Source of the DNA: Microbacterium foliorum
GTDB taxonomy: Bacteria; Actinomycetota; Actinomycetes; Actinomycetales; Microbacteriaceae
DNA length: 64,000 bases
Direction of reading: 5' to 3'
Assembly (NCBI RefSeq): GCF_006385575.1
Contig: NZ_CP041040.1
Coordinates: forward strand, 1 to 64,000
Part shown: in pieces, positions 35,333-43,360 of the stretch
Layout: every line of letters begins with the position of its first letter
Position numbering within the stretch: the stretch's first letter is position 1
Program-made: the position numbers and the translations under genes
Notes under the pieces: generated by a model
The model's input: only the letters and a program-made list of their open reading frames with translations
Told to the model about the DNA's origin: nothing
The model's database searches: none

Positions 35333-35617
35333 ATGACAACAGAAGAGACGATCGACCGGTGGCGGAGCCTGCGACGCGTCACGACCGTCGTCGCGGTGCT
35401 CGGAGCAGCGAGTGCGGTGGCGGCCGTTGTGTGGCATTTCGGCTTCTCGGCCCCTGGTGTGACCCGCGCGCTTGCCTTCCTCGGCATGGTCGGAGCCGTC
35501 GCAGCGGGTGCAACGGCCGTCATCAGCAGGACGACGGGGCAGAAGGCGATCTTCGCGATACTCGCTGTGCTGTCCTTCATCGCCTCGTCATCCGTGTTCG
35601 GGATGACGTTCTCATGA
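35333..35617 (+). CDS. Small three-segment membrane protein of the peptide locus
   Basis: A 94-residue protein starting MTTEETIDRWRSLRR, with three hydrophobic segments (VTTVVAVLGAASAVAAVVW, ALAFLGMVGAVAAGATAVI, AIFAILAVLSFIASSSVF). ATG at 35333 has GGAAGGATCATC in front; an earlier ATG at 35312 overlaps the permease stop. It sits between the exporter and the precursor peptide gene, so an accessory immunity role is possible. No family is recognised. Confidence 0.7.
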   Translation: MTTEETIDRWRSLRRVTTVVAVLGAASAVAAVVWHFGFSAPGVTRALAFLGMVGAVAAGATAVISRTTGQKAIFAILAVLSFIASSSVFGMTFS

Positions 35618-35638
35618 ACGTCGGCGGAGGAGTACAGC

Positions 35639-35842
35639 ATGACAAGACTGAGATCTGAAGTCGCGGCCCTGGAGGTAGAGACCTTCGAGGTCTTCGACCT
35701 CGCGATGTCCGACGATCTCGCGGCGGCATCCACAAGTACAACGAGTAGTGCGTGCAGCACGACGTCGACCTGCTCGTGCTCGACATCGTCGTGCTGCAGC
35801 ACCACATCGACGAGCTGTGCATCAACATCGTCGTGCGCGTGA
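35639..35842 (+). CDS. Thiazolylpeptide-like bacteriocin precursor peptide
   Basis: A 67-residue precursor. The N-terminal 31 residues are an acidic, hydrophobic leader (ALEVETFEVFDLAMSDDLAAAS), close in style to thiopeptide leaders such as LEIEDFDAIEMVD. The C-terminal 36 residues are almost only Ser, Thr and Cys: 7 Cys, 26 Ser/Thr and 3 Ala. A strong GGAGGAG site precedes the ATG. It is the last gene after the two-component system and ABC exporter. No YcaO, dehydratase or cyclase gene adjoins it, so the modifying enzymes are elsewhere or lost. Thiopeptide, other azole peptide or lanthipeptide cannot be told apart. Confidence 0.7.
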   Translation: MTRLRSEVAALEVETFEVFDLAMSDDLAAASTSTTSSACSTTSTCSCSTSSCCSTTSTSCASTSSCA

Positions 35843-35949
35843 TCCGTCACCCGAGGGCATGCGGAGTCGATGCGGCACACGCTTGCTGTTGCGATGACCC
35901 CTTGAATCTGCCGAGGAAGCCGGGCCTTTTCACATGCGTCGGAAGGATG

Positions 35950-36363
35950 TCAGCGACGCACCGACCGGCGTGCCGCCTCGAAGCGCACCCAGTCGTGGTC
36001 GGATGCCGGTGTCAGCTCCCATTCTTCGACGGGGCCGCTCTCCCATGCGGTCGCGGCCACAGCACCGCCCGCCTCGGTGATGTCCGTCACGACGCCGGCG
36101 TCGAGCCGTCCGCCGGTGAGGAGCTTCTCCTGTGACGGCTTCTTCAGTCGACCCCACCACTCGGGCTCGGCCGTCGCGGTGAGCACCTCACCCTTCTTCA
36201 GGACGACGGCGACAGCATCCGCATCTCCGGGGGCGGAGTCGTCGACGACGAGAACGGGCGCGCGCCGCACGCCCAGCGCCGCGATCACCGCCTCGCCGAG
36301 AGAGTCGTAGCTGCCGGTGCTCGTGTGGCGGCCGTCGAGTGTGTGCTCGATGTGGAAGGTCAT
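35950..36363 (-). CDS. Hypothetical protein
   Basis: A 137-residue soluble protein starting MTFHIEHTLDGRHTSTGSYDSLGEAV, with AVAVVLKKGEVLTATAEPEWWGRLKKPSQEKLL in the middle and a basic end (ARRSVRR). TAGCCT lies six bases before the ATG, so the start and leaderless transcription are well supported. It is convergent with the precursor peptide gene. No family is recognised. Confidence 0.65.
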   Translation of the reverse strand: MTFHIEHTLDGRHTSTGSYDSLGEAVIAALGVRRAPVLVVDDSAPGDADAVAVVLKKGEVLTATAEPEWWGRLKKPSQEKLLTGGRLDAGVVTDITEAGGAVAATAWESGPVEEWELTPASDHDWVRFEAARRSVRR

Positions 36364-36410
36364 GGATGAAGGCTACTCACCGCCTGAGCAGGACGCGCGA
36401 AGCCACCTCG

Positions 36411-36433
36411 TTATTTTGAATGACTAAAAATAA
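36411..36433. promoter_or_regulatory. AT-rich inverted repeat, Fur/DtxR-like operator candidate
   Basis: TTATTTT (36411-36417) and AAAATAA (36427-36433) form 7-base arms around a 9-base spacer, in a strikingly AT-rich spot of a GC-rich genome. It lies between the divergent genes 35950-36363 and 36523-36879, directly before the 5' hairpin. Metal or redox repressors use such AT-rich palindromes; the binder is a guess. Confidence 0.4.
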
Positions 36434-36452
36434 GGTACGGTGGAAGGACGAT

Positions 36453-36482
36453 GTGGTGCCGGGGTTGCAGCCCCGGCACCAC
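36453..36482 (+). promoter_or_regulatory. Strong 5'-leader hairpin
   Basis: GTGGTGCCGGGG at 36453-36464 pairs perfectly with CCCCGGCACCAC at 36471-36482 around a TTGCAG loop. It lies 40 bases before the ATG at 36523, between a likely promoter and the gene, and no T-run follows. An mRNA-stabilising or attenuating 5' structure is the simplest reading. Confidence 0.5.
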
Positions 36483-36522
36483 TGTCCGTGAGACACCACC
36501 ATCCCTGACTGAGGAGGCTCGA

Positions 36523-36879
36523 ATGAGTCACGAACACGCCCCAGAGTACAGATCTCTGCCCGCCCCGCTGCTGCGTCTCGCACAGCATGAGGCCGTGCAG
36601 CGCATCACCACCGCCGACCTGCTCGCCACCCCGCCTCGCGTGACCGAGTCGGGTCGATTCGTCGGGCGCGTGGACTCGGGCGGCCTGGGCAGCCCGCGCT
36701 TCTTCGTCGGCGAGTACCGCGACGGGCGGATGCCGGCCGCACTCGTGCTCGAGTACGGCGTTTCATCGGCCGATCAGACCGGTTCGGCACGGGTGTGGAG
36801 CCTGGCCGACCACCGTGGAGTGAGTCCGGACTACCGCCTCGTCCACGACGATTCCTCCCGCGGTTACGTCACGGCCTGA
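36523..36879 (+). CDS. Hypothetical protein with structured mRNA leader
   Basis: A 118-residue soluble protein starting MSHEHAPEYRSLPAPLLRL and containing RFFVGEYRDGRMPAALVLEYGVSS. The ATG is preceded by GAGGAGG at a good distance; an earlier in-frame ATG lies inside the leader hairpin and is rejected. An AT-rich palindrome and the 12-bp hairpin lie upstream, so expression is probably controlled. No family is recognised. Confidence 0.65.
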   Translation: MSHEHAPEYRSLPAPLLRLAQHEAVQRITTADLLATPPRVTESGRFVGRVDSGGLGSPRFFVGEYRDGRMPAALVLEYGVSSADQTGSARVWSLADHRGVSPDYRLVHDDSSRGYVTA

Positions 36880-36960
36880 GCCCTGAGCTCACAGCACCCT
36901 CGCAGGACTCGCCGCCCCCACGTGTCGGTGGTGGCGGCCGAGTCGTGATGGTGTGAACAG

Positions 36961-38385
36961 GTGAGACCGCCAGCATCCTCCCGCAACGACGACCAGAGCG
37001 ACGTGTCGCCCGAGTCCGGACCCGTGACTCGACCTCGCCGGCGGCGTGGTCGGGTGATCGGCTGGATCAGTGCAGCTGTCGTCGTGGCGCTGGTCGCCGT
37101 CGGCGCGATCGCCTACGCGCAGCTGCAGGGAAACGTCACCACCGCGCCGATCCGCTCCGACGACGGAGAGACCGAGCCCGAGCTCGCGACGGGGGATCTC
37201 AACATCCTGCTGCTCGGATCCGACTCCAGGGCACTCGAATCGGAGGGCTTCGGTGAAGACGACGGCAGTGAGCGCAGCGATGCGATGGTCGTGGCGCACA
37301 TCTCGAGCGACAACACCCGGATCGACGCCGTGCAGCTTCCGCGCGACACCCTCGGCGACCTGCCCGCCTGCGACGACAACGGACGCGGGTCGTATGGCGG
37401 CGGCTGGGGGATGCTGAACTCAGCGCTGCAGTACGGACCCGCCTGCTCGGTCGCGGCGGTCGAGCAGCTCACGGGACTGACGATCGATCATTTCGTGCAG
37501 ATGGACTTCGAGGGCTTCATCGGCATGGTCGATGCTATGGGCGGCATCGACGTGTGCCTGCCCGAGCCCCTGCAGGACGGCCACGCGAGGCTCGATCTGC
37601 CGGCCGGCGCGCAGTCGATCAACGGCGACCAGGCACTCGCCCTCGCCCGCACCCGGCACGCGCTCGCAGAAGAGAGCGACATCGCTCGCCTCGGGCATCA
37701 GCAGATGGTGCTCTCGGCGATCGTGCAGAAGGCGACGAAGTCCGACGTGCTGGTGCGCCCCGACCGTCTCTACGCCTTTCTCGACGCCGTCACCTCGTCG
37801 ATGACCGTCGACCCCGGGCTCGGCGCGCTGACCGACCTGGCCGGCCTCGCCGCGCGGGTCGCGAACGTTCCGCTGAGCAGCGTCACGTTCGTCACGATGC
37901 CGACGACCGAGGCTCCTGAAGATCCCAACCGAGTCGTGCCCACCGCCGATGCCGACGTCATCTTCCGCGCGCTGATCGACGACGTGCCGATCGTGCTGAC
38001 CACCGACGAGGTGCAGCCCGAGGCGCCGGTGCGCACCGCCCCCGTGCAGATCCTCAATGGTGCGGGTGTCAGCGGTCTGGCATCCCGTGTCTCGGAGGAC
38101 GCGACCGGCTACGGATACACCGTGGCGAGCATCGCCAACGCCGACCCGGTCGAACTGACGACCGTCACCGCTGCCGACACCCCCGACGCCCAGCAGACGG
38201 CTCAGGCGCTGGCCGCCGAACTCGGGCTCGCGGTGACCGTTCAGATCGGCGACGTCGACGGGGTGCAGCTGCTTCTCGGAGCGGACTACGAAGCGCTCAT
38301 CGCCCAGCCTCGCGAGACACCGGTGCCGCCGCGGCCGGTCGACGCCGTGAACCGGAGCGCAGACACCGACCTCTGCGCCGGCTGA
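36961..38385 (+). CDS. LCP (LytR-CpsA-Psr) family protein with LytR C-terminal domain
   Basis: A 474-residue membrane-anchored phosphotransferase that attaches secondary wall polymers to peptidoglycan. A basic cytoplasmic N-terminus and one membrane segment (about 31-50) precede the LCP domain: LNILLLGSDSRA, DAMVVAHISSDNTRIDAVQLPRDTL, MVDAMGGIDVCLP, INGDQALALARTRHALAEESDIARLGHQQ. The last 110 residues resemble the LytR_C domain (APVQILNGAGVSGLASRVSED). The start is GTG at 36961 and no ribosome binding site is obvious. Confidence 0.9.
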   Translation: MRPPASSRNDDQSDVSPESGPVTRPRRRRGRVIGWISAAVVVALVAVGAIAYAQLQGNVTTAPIRSDDGETEPELATGDLNILLLGSDSRALESEGFGEDDGSERSDAMVVAHISSDNTRIDAVQLPRDTLGDLPACDDNGRGSYGGGWGMLNSALQYGPACSVAAVEQLTGLTIDHFVQMDFEGFIGMVDAMGGIDVCLPEPLQDGHARLDLPAGAQSINGDQALALARTRHALAEESDIARLGHQQMVLSAIVQKATKSDVLVRPDRLYAFLDAVTSSMTVDPGLGALTDLAGLAARVANVPLSSVTFVTMPTTEAPEDPNRVVPTADADVIFRALIDDVPIVLTTDEVQPEAPVRTAPVQILNGAGVSGLASRVSEDATGYGYTVASIANADPVELTTVTAADTPDAQQTAQALAAELGLAVTVQIGDVDGVQLLLGADYEALIAQPRETPVPPRPVDAVNRSADTDLCAG

Positions 38386-38453
38386 GCGGCCCTCGCTCAG
38401 GGCTGGGGACGGCAGACTGGAGGGGACTTCGTTCCCCACCGTCAGGAGACGCA

Positions 38454-39251
38454 ATGCCGGATCAGCCTCGTCGAGCCCCCAGCCAAGCCGTGCTCAGCGT
38501 GCAGCAGGTGGTGCAGGTCAGTCCCGACCTCGTGCGCATCACGGCCGGAGGCGACGGGTACGAGGCCTTCACTGACAACGTCTTCGCCGACAAGTACGTG
38601 AAGATCCTGTTCGCAGACCCGCGCCACGGGCTCACTCCTCCTTATGACCTCGCGCAGCTGCGCGAGGAGAGCCCCGAGAAGCTGCCCGCCCGGCGCACCT
38701 ACACGGTGCGCGCGGCGGATGCCGAGCAGCAGCGCCTCGTGATCGACTTCGTCGTGCACGGAGACGAGGGCGTCGCGGGCCCGTGGGCTCGGTCGGCGCA
38801 GGTCGGCGACACGCTCGTCGTCAGCGGAGCCGGCGGAGGGTACCGCCCGGCATCCGAAACGCCGTGGCATCTGCTCATCGGCGACCACACCGCCCTCCCC
38901 GCGATCTCATCGGCCGTCGAGGCGATGGAAGCGGATGCCGTCGGGCACATCATCCTCACGGTGGCCGACCCCGCCGACCGCCTCCTGCCCGAGGTTCCGG
39001 CCGGCGTGACGGTTCGATGGACCGACACGGATGACGAGCTGTTGGCCGTTGTCGCCGAGCTGCCGTGGGGTGCGGGCCACCCCGGCGTCTTCGCGCACGG
39101 AGAGCGCGGAACCATCAAGGCCGTCCGGGCCCTGCTGAAGCAGCGCGAGGTGCCGAGAGAGTCGCTGTCGATCTCGGCCTACTGGGCACGGGGCCGCGCC
39201 GAGGATCAGTTCCAGGCCGAGAAGCGGGAGCCCATCGGCCAGATCGAGTAG
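38454..39251 (+). CDS. Siderophore-interacting protein (FAD-linked ferric reductase)
   Basis: A 265-residue cytoplasmic flavoprotein that reduces ferric siderophores. The FAD-binding signature RRTYTVR and the loop DFVVHGDEGVAGPWA are present, followed by the NAD(P)H-binding SIP domain with LLIGDHTALPAI and, near the end, the typical YWARGRAED. CAGGAGACGCA precedes the ATG. No siderophore uptake genes adjoin it. Confidence 0.92.
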   Translation: MPDQPRRAPSQAVLSVQQVVQVSPDLVRITAGGDGYEAFTDNVFADKYVKILFADPRHGLTPPYDLAQLREESPEKLPARRTYTVRAADAEQQRLVIDFVVHGDEGVAGPWARSAQVGDTLVVSGAGGGYRPASETPWHLLIGDHTALPAISSAVEAMEADAVGHIILTVADPADRLLPEVPAGVTVRWTDTDDELLAVVAELPWGAGHPGVFAHGERGTIKAVRALLKQREVPRESLSISAYWARGRAEDQFQAEKREPIGQIE

Positions 39252-39264
39252 CGCTCGCCCGCGG

Positions 39265-40254
39265 TCAGAACCCCTCCGGCTCGCGAGGCGTATATGCGCT
39301 GGTGAGCGCTTCGAGCTCGGCGGGTTCGAGGTGGATGCTGACGGCCGCGACGGCATCCTCGATGTGACCCACCTTCGTGGCGCCGACGATCGGCGCCGTG
39401 ACCGCGTTCTGCTGAGCGACCCACGCGAGAGCGATCTGCGCGCGGGAGACTCCTCGCGCCTCGGCGACGCGAGCGACCGCCTCGACGATGGCGCGGTTCG
39501 ACTCCTCCTCGCGGCGATACAGCGTCGCTCCGAAGGCATCCGTCGCGGTGCGCGCCGTCTTCTCGTCCCAGTCGCGTGTGAGCCTGCCGCGCGCGAGCGG
39601 CGACCAGGGCAGCACCCCGACTCCGGAATCGAGGCAGAACGGGTGCATCTCGCGCTCCTCCTCGCGCTGCAGCAGGTTGTACTGGTCCTGCATCGACACG
39701 AACGGCGTCCATCCGTTCTGCGCCGCAACGTGCTGAGCCTTCGCGAACTGCCATGCCCACATCGACGACGCACCGATATATCGGGCCTTGCCGGAGCGGA
39801 CGACGTCGTGCAGAGCCTGCATCGTCTCCTCGATCGGCGTCTGCGGATCCCATCGATGGATCTGGTAGAGGTCGACGTGGTCGGTGCCGAGGCGCCGCAG
39901 GCTCGCGTCGACGCCCGACAGGATGTGTGCGCGACTGAGCCCGGCCTGGTTCGCACCCGGTCCCATGCGCCCGTGCACCTTGGTCGCGATCACGACCTCA
40001 TCGCGGCTGGCGAAGTCGGCCAGCGCTCGACCGACGAACTCCTCGCTCGTGCCGTCGGAGTAGACGTCAGCGGTGTCGAAGGTCGTGATCCCGGCTTCGA
40101 GCGCTTGCCTGATCAGCGGACGGCTGGCCTCTTCGTCAAGCGACCACCCGTGCGCGCCGCGATCGGGGGCGCCGAAGCTCATGCATCCGAGCACGACCCT
40201 CGAGATCCGCAGTCCTGAGTGACCGAGCCTCACGCTGTTCTCTGTGTCGAGCAT
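39265..40254 (-). CDS. Aldo/keto reductase
   Basis: A 329-residue NADPH-dependent reductase with the (beta/alpha)8 AKR fold. The catalytic tetrad is recognisable: Asp and Tyr in FDTADVYSDGTSEEFVG, Lys in VIATKVHG, His in LYQIHRWD. ATG at 40254 has AGGGAG eight bases upstream; a start 14 codons earlier is rejected. It is convergent with the siderophore-interacting protein gene, 13 bases away. The substrate is unknown. Confidence 0.9.
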   Translation of the reverse strand: MLDTENSVRLGHSGLRISRVVLGCMSFGAPDRGAHGWSLDEEASRPLIRQALEAGITTFDTADVYSDGTSEEFVGRALADFASRDEVVIATKVHGRMGPGANQAGLSRAHILSGVDASLRRLGTDHVDLYQIHRWDPQTPIEETMQALHDVVRSGKARYIGASSMWAWQFAKAQHVAAQNGWTPFVSMQDQYNLLQREEEREMHPFCLDSGVGVLPWSPLARGRLTRDWDEKTARTATDAFGATLYRREEESNRAIVEAVARVAEARGVSRAQIALAWVAQQNAVTAPIVGATKVGHIEDAVAAVSIHLEPAELEALTSAYTPREPEGF

Positions 40255-40321
40255 TCGAATACTCCCTCGTGTCGTGTCTGCGACCGATGCTCTCACGGTA
40301 CGGAGCAGTCAGGCGCTTCCG

Positions 40322-40648
40322 TCAGCTGAATCTGAACAGCACGAGCACGAGTGCGAACCAGATCGCCTGCCCGAGGAACGGCACCCAGAGCACGAGGAGC
40401 ACCGCGAACCCGCCCTTGACCAGATCGCCTCGCTTGACGAACGCCGCCATGCCCATGGCGACGGCCAGCAGAGCTGACGCGATGGCCGGAACCTCGAGGG
40501 GGAGCCGCTGGATACTCTTCAGAATCCCCGGAAACAGAGTCGAGAGGGCGGTGGCTGCGGCAGTCAGCCCGATCACCAGGATGATGACCTCTGCAGTGAT
40601 CTCGATGCGCTTGTCTCGGCGCTCAGTCACCGTCATCTCAGTGTCCAC
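40322..40648 (-). CDS. Small membrane protein, unknown
   Basis: A 108-residue protein starting MDTEMTVTERRDKRIEITAEV, with three hydrophobic segments (VIILVIGLTAAATALSTLF, VPAIASALLAVAMGMAAFV, FAVLLVLWVPFLGQAIWFALVLVLF). TAGGCT seven bases before the GTG start supports this start and a leaderless mRNA. No family is recognised. Confidence 0.65.
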   Translation of the reverse strand: MDTEMTVTERRDKRIEITAEVIILVIGLTAAATALSTLFPGILKSIQRLPLEVPAIASALLAVAMGMAAFVKRGDLVKGGFAVLLVLWVPFLGQAIWFALVLVLFRFS

Positions 40649-40673
40649 GGTGGCGAGCCTAGAGACGGATGCT

Positions 40674-40819
40674 GGGAGCTGACGGCGACGCTCTCGGCGA
40701 TGCTGTCGCTCGGCGCGCGATCATCGCCACGGCGGCTCGGCCTGGCCGGACTCCCGACTCCGGTTGAGATCGATGCGCACGTCGATGGTGTGCTGCGCGC
40801 CTTCGGCCTGTCCGGCTGA
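40674..40819 (+). pseudogene. Possible remnant of a TetR-type regulator C-terminus
   Basis: An open frame ending at TGA 40817-40819 reads ELTATLSAMLSLGARSS, then GLPTPVEIDAHVDGVLRAFGLSG, which has the look of a regulator C-terminus and good coding composition, but no start or DNA-binding half is found upstream. The rest of the 289-base gap before 40938 shows only a GAGGAGG site for the next gene. This is a weak call. Confidence 0.25.
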
Positions 40820-40937
40820 CCCTGACCCTGACCAGACGGGCGGAATCCTCCCCGCCCAGAGGTCGGCTGTCAACCGCCCTGCGCTCGCCGCGGATCAGGC
40901 GGATCATGATGACTCGGACGAATCAGAGGAGGGCATC

Positions 40938-41174
40938 ATGTCGAACATCGACGCATTCGCCAACAGCTTCCCGCCGAACATGCCGGGGGTTCCCCCGGTC
41001 GACCACTTCGTCGACGAAACGTTCCCCACCGACACCTCGCAGCCTGAGACGCAGGGCGAAGAACCGCTCGACGCCGAGCTCGGCGAGGACGGACAGGGCG
41101 ATCTCGCCCCGGAGGATGAAGGCACATCGCACAGCGGCGACGCACCGACCGATCTGCGGGACGGCACAGAGTGA
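40938..41174 (+). CDS. Small acidic, probably disordered protein
   Basis: A 78-residue protein starting MSNIDAFANSFPPNMPGVPPVDHFVDE. The second half is dominated by Glu, Asp, Gly, Thr and Pro, so it is probably unfolded. GAGGAGG precedes the ATG. Its stop overlaps the GTG of the next acidic protein gene (GTGA), so both are translated together. No function is known. Confidence 0.6.
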   Translation: MSNIDAFANSFPPNMPGVPPVDHFVDETFPTDTSQPETQGEEPLDAELGEDGQGDLAPEDEGTSHSGDAPTDLRDGTE

Positions 41175-41431
41175 GCCACGGCCAGGAGTCTGGCCGGGAT
41201 GTGAGCGGCGCAGAACCCTCAGAAGAGGGGATCGCGGCGCTCATCGACGATCGGAATGCCGATGACCCTGACCAGATCGGGGAGATTCCCGCCGGCAACG
41301 CCGGGGCGGACTCCGGCGGGTCGGGCCCGGTGCGGGTCGATCCGTCATCGGAGTCATCCGTGCAGGACGAGTCGGTCCACAACGACGAGCCGGGTGTCGG
41401 TACGCGCCGCTCGGGTGACGCAGGGGACTGA
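41171..41431 (+). CDS. Small acidic, probably disordered protein
   Basis: An 86-residue protein starting MSHGQESGRDVSGAEPSEEG and ending RRSGDAGD, rich in Gly, Ser, Asp and Glu. It has one plausible helix (GIAALIDDRNADD). It overlaps the preceding gene by GTGA, which is the main evidence that it is real. Unknown function. Confidence 0.5.
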   Translation: MSHGQESGRDVSGAEPSEEGIAALIDDRNADDPDQIGEIPAGNAGADSGGSGPVRVDPSSESSVQDESVHNDEPGVGTRRSGDAGD

Positions 41432-41468
41432 GGGGACTCGGGCCGTCGGGAGGCTGAGGCAGCCGCGC

Positions 41469-41550
41469 CGTCGGGAGGAGAACTGCGCTTCGGGCGGAGG
41501 GAATCCGAGGATTCATCCTCCCCAGGCGCAGTTCTCCTCCCGAGGCGCAG
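41469..41550. repeat. Palindromic dispersed repeat, copy B
   Basis: Outer arms TCGGGAGGAGAACTGCGC (41471-41488) and GCGCAGTTCTCCTCCCGA (41526-41543) are perfect complements. At the tip is the inverted repeat GAATCC-GA-GGATTC (41501-41514). It aligns over its full length with 30851-30931. A further GCCGTCGGGAGG lies just to the left, and GCAGCCTCCCCAGGGCC to the right extends the symmetry imperfectly. The 167-base gap around it holds no gene. Confidence 0.75.
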
Positions 41551-41598
41551 TGCCGGTGCTGCGCGCAGCCTCCCCAGGGCCGCCCAGGAGGGACCGGA

Positions 41599-42360
41599 TC
41601 AGCGCCGCGCGACCCGTCGGGCGATCGCGCCGAGCGCGCGGTCGATGATGACGAACACGTAGCCGACGGCGACGAGGGCGATCGTGAGGGCGATGATCCA
41701 CTGCGTGACGCCGGCGATCCCGAGCGCGTCGACGTCCATGAAGGGGTACGGATACGTCTGTCCGGGCGTGAACTCTCCGCCGAGCGCTCCGTAGGCGAAT
41801 GCCCACGTCAGGTACGCATAGGGGATGAGCGTCCACAGCGGCGGGTCGACCCAACGGAACGACCCCTTCGGCACGAAGACCAGCCAGTCGATGATCACCA
41901 GCACCGGCGTGATGATGTGGATCAGGTTGTCGGTGAGCGAGAAGATCTCGGCGTCGCCGTCGGCGAACCTCGTGGGCACGAGCACGATCAGATAGATCAG
42001 CATCGTGACGGTGATCGCGAACATCACCGCTCCGCTGCCCCGGGCGCTGGGCGTCGAGGTGCCGAGCGGGCCGCTCTGACGCAGGTCTCGGACGGTGCGG
42101 ACGATGAGGAGCAGCGCCCAGGCGAGGCAGATCAGATTGCTGACCATCGTGTAGAACAGCACGGTCGTCCATGACGGATCGCCGGTCAGGAGGTTGGCGT
42201 GCCGGATGACACCGGTGAGGATGACCGCCAGCGTGATGAGTCGGTAGACGAGAGCGACCGGTCGGGAGTTCACCGCGGCGTGCGAGAACAGCGATCCGCG
42301 CGCGGGCTCTGAGTCGGGTAGGCCGGAAGCCGTGGACGGAGAGATGACGGCTTTGGACAT
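41599..42360 (-). CDS. Pr6Pr family membrane protein
   Basis: A 253-residue protein with six predicted membrane segments. The pattern LVYRLITLAVILTGVIRH...FYTMVSNLICLAWALLL, HIITPVLVIIDWLVF and a final YPYPFMDVD loop is that of the Pr6Pr (FAR-17a/AIG1-like) family. TAGCCT six bases before the ATG supports the start. The biochemical role is not settled for bacterial members. Confidence 0.8.
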   Translation of the reverse strand: MSKAVISPSTASGLPDSEPARGSLFSHAAVNSRPVALVYRLITLAVILTGVIRHANLLTGDPSWTTVLFYTMVSNLICLAWALLLIVRTVRDLRQSGPLGTSTPSARGSGAVMFAITVTMLIYLIVLVPTRFADGDAEIFSLTDNLIHIITPVLVIIDWLVFVPKGSFRWVDPPLWTLIPYAYLTWAFAYGALGGEFTPGQTYPYPFMDVDALGIAGVTQWIIALTIALVAVGYVFVIIDRALGAIARRVARR

Positions 42361-42400
42361 CCTTCGAGGCTACGCGTTCTCGGGCGGCGCCAACGCCGAA

Positions 42401-43360
42401 TCAGCGCCGCACCGGGTCGGAATCGCCGTCGAGGAATCGCTCGAGATCGCGCAGGGTCGGGGCGGCCTCCCAGTCTCCGGGAACCAGGCACGCCATCGCG
42501 CCGCACGCGTTCGCTCGCCGGAGGACCGCGTCGATGTTCTGCCCGTCGAGCAGAGCACTGAGATAGCCGGCGACGAAGGCGTCACCCGCCCCCACGGTGT
42601 CGACCGGGTCGATCGTGAATCCCGGCGCGCCGTTCACGGAACCGGCCGCGTAGACCGACGCTCCGTCGGGCCCCTGCTTCAGCACGGTCGTCGCACACCC
42701 GGCATCCTGCAGTCGTGCAGCAGCCTCGACCGGTGAGGTCCCCGGATACAGGATGGCGAACTCCTCGGCGCCGCCGAAGACGACATCGGCGCGTTCGGCG
42801 ATATCGCGCAGCACCGGGCCCGCGACTCTGGGTGAGGCGAGCGCCGAGCGGTAGTTGATGTCGAAGCTCACCATGGTGCCGGCCGACCGCGCCCTGTCGA
42901 TCGCAGCATGCACGGCGGCCCTGGCCGTCTCGGACAGTAGGGGCGTGATGCCGGTGAGGTGCAGCAGGGAAGCGTCTTCGACCCATCCGTCCGGCAGGTC
43001 CTCGGGCCGCAGCCTGGATCCGGCCGACCCCGCGCGGTAATAGTGCACGGCGGTGGATGCCGCAGAGGGGCGCTCCTTCACCATCAGGCCGGTCGCGGCA
43101 TCCGGGTCGACGATCGCTCGCACATCGACGCCGTCTCCGCGGATCTCCCGCGTGACGCGCTCGCCGAGGGAGTCGTCGCCCACGCGTCCGAGCCACGATG
43201 TCGGGATGCCGAGCCGGGCGAGACCGATCGCGACGTTGCTCTCGGCGCCGCCGATGCCGAACGCCAGAGAGTTCGCGTGCCGCAGCGAGCCGATCTCGGT
43301 CGTGCGCACGAGCGCCATGGTCTCGCCGAGAGTGACGACCGACGGCGACGGCGAGGTCAC
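42401..43360 (-). CDS. kdgK: PfkB-family sugar kinase, probable 2-keto-3-deoxygluconate kinase
   Basis: A 319-residue ribokinase-fold enzyme that would phosphorylate KDG to KDPG. Visible are the N-terminal GGAESNVAIGLARLG, the substrate region YYRAGSAGSRL (common in KDG kinases) and the catalytic DTVGAGDAFVAGYL. GTG at 43360 overlaps the aldolase stop as GTGA, so a longer start is rejected. It is the last gene of the sugar-acid operon, directly after the KDPG aldolase gene. Confidence 0.88.
   Translation of the reverse strand: MTSPSPSVVTLGETMALVRTTEIGSLRHANSLAFGIGGAESNVAIGLARLGIPTSWLGRVGDDSLGERVTREIRGDGVDVRAIVDPDAATGLMVKERPSAASTAVHYYRAGSAGSRLRPEDLPDGWVEDASLLHLTGITPLLSETARAAVHAAIDRARSAGTMVSFDINYRSALASPRVAGPVLRDIAERADVVFGGAEEFAILYPGTSPVEAAARLQDAGCATTVLKQGPDGASVYAAGSVNGAPGFTIDPVDTVGAGDAFVAGYLSALLDGQNIDAVLRRANACGAMACLVPGDWEAAPTLRDLERFLDGDSDPVRR

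Noticed and set aside
36451..36522. In-frame ATG at 36451 as start of the 36523 gene
   Set aside because: It lies in the base of a strong hairpin without a ribosome site; GAGGAGG before 36523 decides for the shorter form.
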